From contig JBGAWE010000008.1 of the NCBI GenBank assembly GCA_044227705.1, forward strand, positions 1 to 46,003: 46,003 bases of DNA, written 5' to 3'. This stretch comes from JANOQP01 sp044227705 (GTDB lineage Bacteria; Bacteroidota; Bacteroidia; Chitinophagales; Saprospiraceae). Position 1 is the first letter of the stretch. The number at the start of each line of letters is the position of its first letter. Made by a program: the position numbers and the translations under genes. Below, piece after piece: positions 17,820-25,864 of the stretch. The notes below the pieces were generated by a model. It did not search any database. It worked only from the letters and a program-made list of their open reading frames with translations, and was not told where the DNA came from.

Positions 17820-18713
17820 ATGAAAAAAGCCCTCGCGGCATTGCTGGCGGCCGTCGCGTTCGCCGCCTGTTCGCCGAAACCGGCCGCTCTTTTCACCTAT
17901 GACATGGGCAAGAAGCTCGTCGCCCCGGCCACCGTCTCGTTCAAAAACGAGAGCCTGAAGGCCGACAAGTACCTCTGGGAATTCGGCGACGGGCAGACCT
18001 CGACGGAGGCCGCGCCCGAGCACCAATACGCCCATTCGGGCAACTACGTTGTCAAACTCACCGCCTCGAAAGGCTCAAAATCCAAGATTGTGGAAAAAAC
18101 CATTCAAGTAAAAGCGCCCGAAAAGTGCCTCGTCGAAATCACGGCCGAAGGCTTCGGCACGATGACCGTCGAGCTGTTCAACGCCACGCCGAAGCACCGC
18201 GACAACTTCCTCAAACTCGCCGAGGAGGGCTATTACGACGGAACGCTCTTCCACCGCATCATCCCGAACTTCATGATCCAGGGCGGCGACCCCAACTCTA
18301 AGGGGGCGGCCCCCGGCGTCGCGCTCGGCATGGGCGGGCCGGGCTACACGGTGCCGGGCGAGTTCGTCGACTCGCTCGTACACATCAAAGGCACGCTGGC
18401 GGCGGCGCGGACGGGCGACAACGTCAACCCGAAGCGCGAGTCGAGCGGCTCGCAGTTCTACATCGTGCAGGGCGGGCCGGTGACCGACGACTTCCTCGAC
18501 CAAATCGAGGCCCGGACGGGCAAGAAATACTCGCCCGAGAACCGCGCCCTGTACAAACAACTCGGCGGCACGCCGCACCTCGATTTTCAGTACACGGCCT
18601 TCGGGCGCGTCGTCGCGGGGCTGGACGTGCTCGACAAAATTGCGGCTGTGAAGACGGCGCGGGGCGACCGGCCGGAGGCTGATGTCAAGATGAAAATGAA
18701 GGTCATCAAGTAA
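17820..18713 (+). CDS. PKD-domain / cyclophilin-type peptidyl-prolyl isomerase lipoprotein
   Basis: 297-aa membrane-anchored proline isomerase, probably a periplasmic or surface folding factor. Start MKKALAALLAAVAFAAC gives a lipobox with Cys17. Residues about 20-105 form a PKD-like domain with the signature YLWEFGDGQTSTEAAPEHQY and a final VKLTASKG strand. The cyclophilin domain runs from about 106 to the end and keeps the active-site set: FHRIIPNFMIQGGDP (Arg, Phe, Met, Gln), then GSQFYIV and YTAFGRVVAG. An insertion of about 45 residues lies between the last two, as in other Bacteroidota cyclophilins. An in-frame reading back to 17697 adds sequence with no signal peptide and is rejected. 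Strong terminator follows. Confidence 0.93.
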   Translation: MKKALAALLAAVAFAACSPKPAALFTYDMGKKLVAPATVSFKNESLKADKYLWEFGDGQTSTEAAPEHQYAHSGNYVVKLTASKGSKSKIVEKTIQVKAPEKCLVEITAEGFGTMTVELFNATPKHRDNFLKLAEEGYYDGTLFHRIIPNFMIQGGDPNSKGAAPGVALGMGGPGYTVPGEFVDSLVHIKGTLAAARTGDNVNPKRESSGSQFYIVQGGPVTDDFLDQIEARTGKKYSPENRALYKQLGGTPHLDFQYTAFGRVVAGLDVLDKIAAVKTARGDRPEADVKMKMKVIK

Positions 18714-18724
18714 ACTTTAGCGCG

Positions 18725-18760
18725 GCGACGGGGCGACTTCGAGTCGCCCCGTCGCTTTTT
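18725..18760 (+). terminator. Intrinsic terminator after the PKD-cyclophilin gene
   Basis: A perfect 14-bp GC-rich stem (left arm GCGACGGGGCGACT) closes a TCG loop and is followed by TTTTT. It begins 11 bases after the PPIase stop. Its core GGCGACTT/AGTCGCC also appears at 31756-31772, so it may be a member of a dispersed palindromic family used as a terminator. Confidence 0.85.
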
Positions 18761-18774
18761 GCAAAACCTCCATC

Positions 18775-20118
18775 ATGGACAGGCCCGCCTTTTTTGCCGT
18801 GCTTTTTGCCGCTTTTATGGGTGAAACCCTCGCTCAAAAGCCGCTCCGTCTGACGCTCGACGACTGCCTGCGCCGCTCCGTCGGGGCCAGCTCGTCGGTG
18901 AAGAAGGCGGAACTTGACCGGGTCGGCCTCGTCAAAAAGGTGAAGGAGCAACGGGCGCAGGGCTACCCACAGGTCTATGCCAACGTGCTGACGGAGGACT
19001 GGTTCCGGCAGCCGGTCAGCTTCTTGCCGGGCGATCTTTTGGGAACTTCCAACGAATACGAGGAGGCGACGCTCGGGCAGCCTTTTCAGTTGAGCGGCGA
19101 GGTCAGGCTCGACCAGAAAATCATCGCGCCGGGCGTTTTTTCGGGGGGGAAGATGAAGCAGGCGGGGATGGCCGTCGCCGCGCTTCTCGTTCAAAAGACG
19201 GAGGAGGAGGTGCTGTTTCAGGTGGCACAGCATTTTTACCAGACGGCGCAGAACCAGTCCGCTTTGTCGGGTCTTCAGGCCAACCTCGACAAGCTCGAGG
19301 CCCTGTCGAAGATGGCGGAGATTCAGTTCAAAAACGACCTCGCCACACGGACGGACGTAAAGCGGCTGCAAGTCGCCCGGACGAATCTGGAGACGCAAAA
19401 GCAGAGCCTCCTGCTCGGCATTGAGTATCAAATCGGGCTGCTCCATCTCATGACAGGGCTGCCGCTCGACCAGCCGCTCGAACTGGCGACCGACGCGCTG
19501 ACCGCCTCCATCGACACGACCGTTTGGAGCGGCGACCTCGCCCCGATGCTCGGGACGACGGAGGTAAAGATTCTTTTTAAAAATCTGGAAATCAACAAGT
19601 TGCGCGCAAAAATCGCCCGGAGCGAGAACGGGCCGTCGCTCGACGCCTTCGCCCGCGTGGGCTGGCAGACGCAGCGCGACGACCCCTATTTTTTCAACCC
19701 GAAGGGTAAATGGAAGCCGCTGGCGGGCGTGGGGATGCGGCTGCGCTACCCCATCTTCGACGGCTTCGGGCAGAAGAACCGCGTGCAGCAGCTCGACCTC
19801 GAATCGCAGAAAACAGAGGAAGACGTGCGGCAACTGGAGAATTTCAAGTCGCTCGAGTTCAGCTTCGCCAAGAAGCAGATGCGCAACAGCCTGCGCTCGC
19901 TCGAGGCGCAACGGGGCAACAACGCGCTGGCCGTCGAGGTCTATGGGAAGGTCTTCCAACAATACAAGGAGGGGCTAGTCTCGCTCAACGACGTGCTCAC
20001 GGCGCAGACGGCGGCGAGCGAGGCACAGGCGGCGCTCGACCGCGAGGTTTTCAACTACAAGCTGGCGGAGCTGCGGTTTTTGAAGAGCGTCGGGAGGTTG
20101 CGGGAGCTGCTGAAGTGA
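18775..20118 (+). CDS. TolC-family outer-membrane efflux protein
   Basis: 447-aa outer-membrane channel of the TolC/OEP family. Signal peptide MDRPAFFAVLFAAFMGETLAQ is followed by LTLDDCLRRSVGASSSVKKAE, the usual start of the first OEP helix pair, and long amphipathic coiled-coil helices with the internal duplication expected of TolC (LQANLDKLEALSKMAEIQFK in the first half; EVYGKVFQQYKEGLVSLNDV in the second). Length is typical. No membrane-fusion protein or RND/ABC pump gene lies next to it in the window, so its partner and substrate are unknown. It starts 15 bp after the terminator of the PPIase gene, so it probably has its own promoter. Confidence 0.9.
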   Translation: MDRPAFFAVLFAAFMGETLAQKPLRLTLDDCLRRSVGASSSVKKAELDRVGLVKKVKEQRAQGYPQVYANVLTEDWFRQPVSFLPGDLLGTSNEYEEATLGQPFQLSGEVRLDQKIIAPGVFSGGKMKQAGMAVAALLVQKTEEEVLFQVAQHFYQTAQNQSALSGLQANLDKLEALSKMAEIQFKNDLATRTDVKRLQVARTNLETQKQSLLLGIEYQIGLLHLMTGLPLDQPLELATDALTASIDTTVWSGDLAPMLGTTEVKILFKNLEINKLRAKIARSENGPSLDAFARVGWQTQRDDPYFFNPKGKWKPLAGVGMRLRYPIFDGFGQKNRVQQLDLESQKTEEDVRQLENFKSLEFSFAKKQMRNSLRSLEAQRGNNALAVEVYGKVFQQYKEGLVSLNDVLTAQTAASEAQAALDREVFNYKLAELRFLKSVGRLRELLK

Positions 20119-20275
20119 TTGGGGCGGTGTGTCTTCGCAGAGGCTTCTGCGGGCAAGGGGGAGCAGCTGAAGTGAAGTTTTTCTGGCCCAACATGGAAAT
20201 GCCGCTAACTCGTAGACCTTTAGGGGCATAATCGGGTGAAACGTTTTTCTCACCTATCACTTCACTCTCCGCATC

Positions 20276-21961
20276 ATGGGAACAATCACCAACTTCGGCA
20301 AAGGGCGGCGGCTTTGGGCAACTGCCGGTTTTTTCCTCTGCATTTCAAGGCTTTTTGGGCAAGTCCTCGAGTACACCTCTGACGCAGGCGTGGTCACTTT
20401 CACCGTCAAGGCCTTTCCCAACCTCGAGCACCTGCCTTCGACGTCAGAATTCGCCTCGTTCGACCCGGCCTATGAAATCTACGCCGACTACGGCGATGGC
20501 AACCGCGAACGAATCTCGGTGGCCAGCAGCGGCCACAAAGGCACTACCTATAGCTTTGCCGACAAGACCTGGACACACACCTATGCTGACGAGGCCCAGT
20601 TCATGCCCGGCATCAGTCTCACGGCAAAGTACACTCCGCCCGACCCGCTGCGCCGCGAGCTTTTAACCAACCCTGACGGCACCTCCAGCCCCGGTGCGGG
20701 TGCCTATCTCATGCTGGGGAGCATCCGGTCTGGGCGCCATATCGGGGTGGAAGCCAACCACCACATCGGCCAGGAGCAGGGCGGCCTGACGACGTTGGGC
20801 ATTGGCTGGAACCGTGCCGCCCTTTCGAGCAGCAACAACTACCAGATGGCCCTATTCTACGGTGCCACCCGGACGACGGACGCGGCGGCCACGCTCGTCA
20901 AGTCCATACCGTCAGGCAGCTCGGGCAACAGCTCCATCATGGGGATGGTCTGGAAAAACGCCCCGCACGCCAATCTCGACCAGTTCAGCGGCGACGTGCA
21001 GAACGACCGGACGGAGGCCCTCTTTCCCGGCGTCATGGCCAATTTTTACGACTCGGTGCTGCTTGTGCCCAACCTCAACACCAACCCCTCGCTCGAGGGC
21101 CGCTACTTCGCCACGCTGCGCAACCAGCAAAACCTCAACTTCACCGGCCGCGTGGTCAGCGTCTTCGGCGTCGTCACCTCGAGCACCCCGCAAATCGACA
21201 CCGACTCGCTCGCCAAGCTCGGCCCTGACTACTCGACGAGGCTCACCGCCCTCGGACTCACGAAGGTGACCATCGGGGGCCGAGACTTTTTGCGGCTCGA
21301 CTCGGGGAGCAATGCCCGCTACGTCGTCGACTGGTTCTTTTTCGAGGAGATGCCCGAGTTCATCCACGACCCCAACGAGATCATCATCCGGGAGATGAAG
21401 AAAAACCCCACAACCGGCGTCTTCGACATGAGGCTGACCTTCACCTCCTGCAACGACAGGGGCGCGACGGGGGTGCCAGCCAACTGCACCGTCTCGTTCG
21501 ACAGGACGGATATCGACGGGCTGGTGCTGTTCGCCGCCGAAAAGAACGGCATCGAGCTCGACCGAGTGGAGATTGGCGCCCCGCCCCCGGGCACACTCTA
21601 TCATATGCAAATCGACGGCATCAACCTTAAGGCTGGAGAATGTTTCACCATGCACCTGAAGGGCACGCTCCCGCTTGCCAAAGAGCATTTGGCCTATGAG
21701 GACGGGCAGTTGTTGCACGGATGTGTGATGTTTAAAGGCGAGAGCTTGCCAAACTCTCCGGACCTGTGCTGCGCCAACCTCCCGTTCGACACCGCGCTGA
21801 TCCGCGAGTTCGTCCCACCAGTCCCACCCGGCCCTTGCAACCGGCCAGGGCTTTGGAACTATATCAAATGCCTTTGCGAGAAAAGCCCCTTGCCCTGCTG
21901 GCTGATTGCTCTGCTGGTGCTGTTGCTGCTGGCCTGGCTCTTTTTCAAAAAGAAAAAATGA
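20276..21961 (+). CDS. Secreted protein of unknown function with a C-terminal Cys-rich membrane anchor
   Basis: 561 aa, not recognised. An N-terminal hydrophobic stretch at about residues 14-30 (LWATAGFFLCISRLFGQ) acts as a signal peptide. Residues 32-120 resemble a PKD/Ig-like strand pattern (YEIYADYGDGNRERISV, WTHTYADEAQF). The middle is beta-rich without a known motif; the segment at about 405-515 again looks Ig-like (FDMRLTFTSCNDRG, INLKAGECFTMHLKG). The C-terminus has a Cys-rich stretch (CNRPGLWNYIKCLCEKS), one transmembrane helix (WLIALLVLLLLAWLFF) and the basic tail KKKK. Predicted topology is an exported body with a short cytoplasmic tail. It ends 13 bp before the CHAT protease gene, with which it very likely forms an operon. 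Confidence 0.78.
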   Translation: MGTITNFGKGRRLWATAGFFLCISRLFGQVLEYTSDAGVVTFTVKAFPNLEHLPSTSEFASFDPAYEIYADYGDGNRERISVASSGHKGTTYSFADKTWTHTYADEAQFMPGISLTAKYTPPDPLRRELLTNPDGTSSPGAGAYLMLGSIRSGRHIGVEANHHIGQEQGGLTTLGIGWNRAALSSSNNYQMALFYGATRTTDAAATLVKSIPSGSSGNSSIMGMVWKNAPHANLDQFSGDVQNDRTEALFPGVMANFYDSVLLVPNLNTNPSLEGRYFATLRNQQNLNFTGRVVSVFGVVTSSTPQIDTDSLAKLGPDYSTRLTALGLTKVTIGGRDFLRLDSGSNARYVVDWFFFEEMPEFIHDPNEIIIREMKKNPTTGVFDMRLTFTSCNDRGATGVPANCTVSFDRTDIDGLVLFAAEKNGIELDRVEIGAPPPGTLYHMQIDGINLKAGECFTMHLKGTLPLAKEHLAYEDGQLLHGCVMFKGESLPNSPDLCCANLPFDTALIREFVPPVPPGPCNRPGLWNYIKCLCEKSPLPCWLIALLVLLLLAWLFFKKKK

Positions 21962-21974
21962 CCGACTGAACCGA

Positions 21975-24900
21975 GTGAGAAACCTGCGCTTCCTCTTCCT
22001 GCCGATCCTTATTGCCCTCCAGCCGCCCGGTGCGGCTTGGGGGCAATCGGTTTTGCCAAAGGCCGACAGCACGGCCGCTGGACTTCTTGCGGCGTCCTTA
22101 TCGGCGGAGGCCAGGGGGCGGACGGACAGCGCAGACCTGTTTCAGAGCCGGGCATTCGAGATTTTCAAAAGGCACGACGCACTCGGCCTCCTTTACGACG
22201 CGCTTTTCGAGCGAGGAAAAGCCCTTGCAGTGCGGCTCGACAGACCGGTCGATGCCATCAAGTTCGTCCGAAAAAACAGCGGCTCCGAGTGGCGCAAGCC
22301 GCGAACCCCGGAGGAGTGGAAGCTGAAAATCCGGTTCACCAATGTCGGGGCCTACGCTGCACAGGTACGCCTCGGCGACTACCAGACTGCCCGCGCCTTT
22401 TACGAGCAGTGCTTTGACGATTACAGTGGACACCTCGGCAACGATGAAAGGGAACTGGCCTACAACATCTTGGGCCAATTGGCCAACATCTGCTCCCGCC
22501 TCGGCGACTACGAGCGCGCCCGGCTTCTTTTGAGCAAAAAAATCACCCTCGCTCTCCATAACCGCGACCAGCCCATAGCGGCCGAAGGGTACAACGACCT
22601 TGCCATCGCCATGTCCTGTGTCGGCCGCCTCGACTCGGCCATCGCCCTTTCGCGCCTCGCGCTCGCCCAGCCGGAGGGGGAGCGGCCTTTTCGGCTCCTC
22701 TATTTCAACCAGTTGGCTACTCTTTACTTGTTGAAAAAAGACTTCGCCGCCGCCGCCAAAGCCTGCCGCGAGGCCCGGACGGCGTTTAAAAACTACACGA
22801 AGGAAAGCCAGAAAGCCGCCGAGGGCGACCTCGCCGAGCTGGCCGAAAACGAGGCCGAGATGCTCGCCGGGCTGGGCCGCCATGCCGAGGCGAGGAAGAA
22901 ATACGAACTGGCCATCCGCCTCACCATCGAAAGCTGCGGCGACGAGAACCGCCGCGAGGTGGCCAAGCTCCGCGTCCGGTTGGGTGACGAAGAACTCGCC
23001 GAAAAAAGGCCCGATGCGGCGATGCGCACTTATCAGAGGGCGCTGCAAAATGTCGTCCCCGGCTCCGCCGAAAAAGATCCGGCCTACAACCCGCCGCCCG
23101 AGCAGCTCTACCCCGAAAACGCCATCCGCGAGGCCCTCGACGGAAAGGCCCGCGCCTGGCAGATGATGGCTGCCGCCCCGAAATTGGCGGTGGAAAAAAA
23201 GACCGCCGTCGCCCACCTCCAAAAGGCGCTCGACTGCTACGACCTCATCGACAAGCTCGACCAGCGGCTGCGCGAGACCTATCAATTCGAGTCCTCCAGT
23301 TTGCAGGTGCTCGACGAGGCCCGCGCCCGCCTCGAACGCGCCACCGGCATCGCCTACCAACTTTTCGAGGCGACTGGCGACAAGCAGTTTGTGCAAAAGG
23401 CTTTCTCCTTTTGCGAAAAGAGCAAGGGCCTCCTCCTCATCGAGGGCATCGTCCGTGCCCGTTCCGACTTCAAACTGCCCGACGAGCTTCACCTCCGTGA
23501 ACAGGAGATCAGCGGCCGCGTCGCCCGCCTCGAACTGGAGATTTTAAAAATAAAGGCCGATAAAAATGCGCCCGCCGCCGCCGCCATCAGCCGCCTTGAG
23601 GACGACCTGCTCCGTTCCAAACAAGAACGGCAGCGGTTTTGGGACGAGCTGAAAACGCTCCAGCCCGTCTACTGGAAGCTCTCGCAGGCCCCGGCAAATC
23701 TGGCCCCAGAGGACGTGCCAAAACTCCTCAATGCCGACCAGCTGATGGTCGAGTACCTCGTCGGCGAACAGTTCGTCTACGTCTTCCGGGCGACGGCCGA
23801 CGGGCATTTCTCGATGCGGAAGGCCACGCTGCCTCCCGGCTTCTCGGCCGACATCGACTCGCTGCGCGCCTATCTCGCCGGCTTCGACCCCGACCCGATG
23901 CGGCAGGCCCATTTCATGCGCATCGCGCACGACCTGTTCAAGCTACTGCTTGGCGAGGAGATGGCGGCCCCGGCTTTTTCGTCGAAGAAAAGGCTGCTCG
24001 TCGTGCCCGACGGGGTGCTCGGCTTCGTCCCCTTCGAGGCGTTGCTCGAACGGCTACCAGCCGGTTTCGCGCCCGGCCCGGTGGCTTTTGCATGGGCGAC
24101 CCTCGATTTTCTGTTGAAAAAAAAGGCCGTCAGCTACGCCTGGTCGGCCAGCCTCCTGCGGATGCAACTGGGGCGGGAACCCGTCGAGGGGCTGAAGCCG
24201 TTCGCCGCCTTTGTCCCCGACTACTCGAAGCCCGCGCCCGATGACGCGCCCGTGCCCGCCAGCCGCGACGACAGCGGCAGCCTGCCCGGAGCAAAGGCCG
24301 AGGCCGACCGCATCGAAAAACTCATCGGTGGCCGGTTCTTCCGTGGCGACGCGGCCTCGCGGGCCAACTTCCTGCACTGGGCGGGCCAGTTCCGCATACT
24401 CCACCTCGCCATGCACGCCGTCAGCGACGCGGACGAACCGGCCTTGAGCCGCCTCATCTTCTCCCCCGAAAAGGGCGGGCGGGCGGGCGACAACCATCTC
24501 TACCTCAACGACTTGCAGCAGATCGCGCTCCGCGCCGAGCTGGCCGTCCTGTCAGCCTGCAACACCGGCAACGGGCGGCTCCACCGGGGCGAGGGCGTCT
24601 ACAGCCTTGCCCGTGGCTTCGCGCTGGCGGGCGTCCCGGCGACTCTGATGAGCCTCTGGCGGCTCGACGACGGCTCGGCCCCGGCCGTCATGTCGGTTTT
24701 CTATGAAAACTTGAAAAAAGGCCAGCGGAAGGACGACGCCCTCGCCGCCGCCAAGCTCAGCTGGATCGGCGGCGGCGGCGCGGCGGCCTTCAAGCACCCC
24801 TATTTCTGGGCGGGCGTTGTCGCCAACGGCAACATGGCCCCCATCAGCCTCGACGGCTGCAACTGCGGGCGTTTTTGCTGGTGCGTGGCCTTGATTGTCG

Positions 24901-24980
24901 GGCTAACGGCTCTGTTGGGATGGATTTCGGCAAGACATATTTTTTTCAGGAAACCGAAATCTACCTTCACCCCCAACTGA
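21975..24980 (+). CDS. Secreted, membrane-anchored TPR-CHAT protease
   Basis: 1001-aa caspase-like cysteine protease. I chose the GTG at 21975 because it directly precedes a good signal peptide (RNLRFLFLPILIALQPPGAAWG); an ATG at 21958 is out of frame, and the in-frame reading back to 21906 is Cys-rich nonsense overlapping the upstream gene. Helical TPR-type repeats occupy about 50-440, a coiled-coil region about 500-550, and the CHAT domain about 600-960 with catalytic His814 (HLAMHAVSD) and Cys862 (LSACNTGNG). A Cys-rich stretch, one transmembrane helix at about 966-990 and a basic end follow, mirroring the upstream protein. CHAT enzymes cleave specific partners (for example separase, bacterial gasdermins, Csx30); the neighbouring 561-aa protein is a candidate partner, which is inference. 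Confidence 0.92.
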   Translation: MRNLRFLFLPILIALQPPGAAWGQSVLPKADSTAAGLLAASLSAEARGRTDSADLFQSRAFEIFKRHDALGLLYDALFERGKALAVRLDRPVDAIKFVRKNSGSEWRKPRTPEEWKLKIRFTNVGAYAAQVRLGDYQTARAFYEQCFDDYSGHLGNDERELAYNILGQLANICSRLGDYERARLLLSKKITLALHNRDQPIAAEGYNDLAIAMSCVGRLDSAIALSRLALAQPEGERPFRLLYFNQLATLYLLKKDFAAAAKACREARTAFKNYTKESQKAAEGDLAELAENEAEMLAGLGRHAEARKKYELAIRLTIESCGDENRREVAKLRVRLGDEELAEKRPDAAMRTYQRALQNVVPGSAEKDPAYNPPPEQLYPENAIREALDGKARAWQMMAAAPKLAVEKKTAVAHLQKALDCYDLIDKLDQRLRETYQFESSSLQVLDEARARLERATGIAYQLFEATGDKQFVQKAFSFCEKSKGLLLIEGIVRARSDFKLPDELHLREQEISGRVARLELEILKIKADKNAPAAAAISRLEDDLLRSKQERQRFWDELKTLQPVYWKLSQAPANLAPEDVPKLLNADQLMVEYLVGEQFVYVFRATADGHFSMRKATLPPGFSADIDSLRAYLAGFDPDPMRQAHFMRIAHDLFKLLLGEEMAAPAFSSKKRLLVVPDGVLGFVPFEALLERLPAGFAPGPVAFAWATLDFLLKKKAVSYAWSASLLRMQLGREPVEGLKPFAAFVPDYSKPAPDDAPVPASRDDSGSLPGAKAEADRIEKLIGGRFFRGDAASRANFLHWAGQFRILHLAMHAVSDADEPALSRLIFSPEKGGRAGDNHLYLNDLQQIALRAELAVLSACNTGNGRLHRGEGVYSLARGFALAGVPATLMSLWRLDDGSAPAVMSVFYENLKKGQRKDDALAAAKLSWIGGGGAAAFKHPYFWAGVVANGNMAPISLDGCNCGRFCWCVALIVGLTALLGWISARHIFFRKPKSTFTPN

Positions 24981-25021
24981 AACCGCCCTGATTCCTTGGG
25001 GCGAAAAACACACATACCATC

Positions 25022-25786
25022 ATGACTAAAGCCGTCATCATCGAGGACGAGCCTGCGGGCGTCGAGGTCCTCACACAGTCGCTCGCCAGGTATTGCCCCG
25101 ACGTGGAGGTCGTCGCCACCGGCTCCTCCAATGCGGAGGCACTCAAGCTCTTCGACAACCCGAACAACCGCATCGACGTCGCCTTCCTCGACATCAACCT
25201 GCCTGATGGGCTGATTTTTCAGACGCTGAAAGCCCTAGACGAGATTGATTTCGAGATAATCTTCATCACGGCCTACGACCAATATGCCGTTCGCGCCTTC
25301 CAGCTCGCGGCGCTCGACTACCTCCTCAAGCCTCTCGACCCCGAGGAGCTGATGCGGGCCGTCAGCAGGATCAAGGGTAAAAAGCCCTTCAAGATGGGTG
25401 AGCGCGTCGAGGTGCTCGAGGCGAACCAGCGCAACCTCAACAACTACGAGAAAATAGCCATCAACGCCCTCGAAGGCACCCATTTTGTCCGCCTGCGCGA
25501 CATCGTGCGGCTTGAGGGGAGCGACAACTACACGCACATCCACGTCGCGGGCGAGGAGCGGTTCACGGCCTCGAAGACCATGAAATACTTCGAGGATTTG
25601 CTGACTCCGTACAACTTCTTCCGAACCCACAAGAAGCATCTCATCAACCTCAATTTTATCAAGTCGTGGAACCGGGAAGACGGCGGCCTGCTCGTGCTTG
25701 AAAACGGCGCGAAAGTGGAGGTGGCCCGGCGGCGGCGGCCGGATTTTGCCGACGCGGTGCGCAAGCTCGAGATGGGCGCGGCCTGA
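25022..25786 (+). CDS. LytTR-family response regulator
   Basis: 254-aa two-component response regulator. Receiver domain at residues 1-120: acidic pair in IEDEPAG, phospho-acceptor Asp57 in AFLDINLPDG, conserved Thr in FITAYDQYAV and Lys in YLLKPLDP. The LytTR DNA-binding domain is at about 145-250, with IALNALEG-like start, LRDIVRLEGSDNYTHIHV, the FFRTHKKHLINLNFI helix-strand and a basic VARRRRPDF end. LytTR regulators bind direct repeats upstream of target genes. It starts 41 bp after the CHAT gene on the same strand, so it may be in that operon, and faces a histidine kinase gene across a terminator. Confidence 0.94.
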   Translation: MTKAVIIEDEPAGVEVLTQSLARYCPDVEVVATGSSNAEALKLFDNPNNRIDVAFLDINLPDGLIFQTLKALDEIDFEIIFITAYDQYAVRAFQLAALDYLLKPLDPEELMRAVSRIKGKKPFKMGERVEVLEANQRNLNNYEKIAINALEGTHFVRLRDIVRLEGSDNYTHIHVAGEERFTASKTMKYFEDLLTPYNFFRTHKKHLINLNFIKSWNREDGGLLVLENGAKVEVARRRRPDFADAVRKLEMGAA

Positions 25787-25806
25787 TGCTCGGTTGCGGA
25801 TTTGAG

Positions 25807-25848
25807 CAAGCCAACTCGTTGAACGTCAACGGGTTGGCTTGTTTTTTT
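25807..25848 (+). terminator. Intrinsic terminator after the response regulator
   Basis: A 16-bp stem with one mismatch (left arm CAAGCCAACTCGTTGA) closes an ACG loop and is followed by seven T. It lies 21 bases after the response-regulator stop and ends the plus-strand operon before the convergent kinase gene. Confidence 0.92.
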
Positions 25849-25864
25849 GCAAAAAGTGACCGGG

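Noticed and set aside
20137..20152. CGCAGA/TCTGCG hairpin after the TolC-family gene
   Set aside because: Only six base pairs and no T-tract; too weak to call a terminator.
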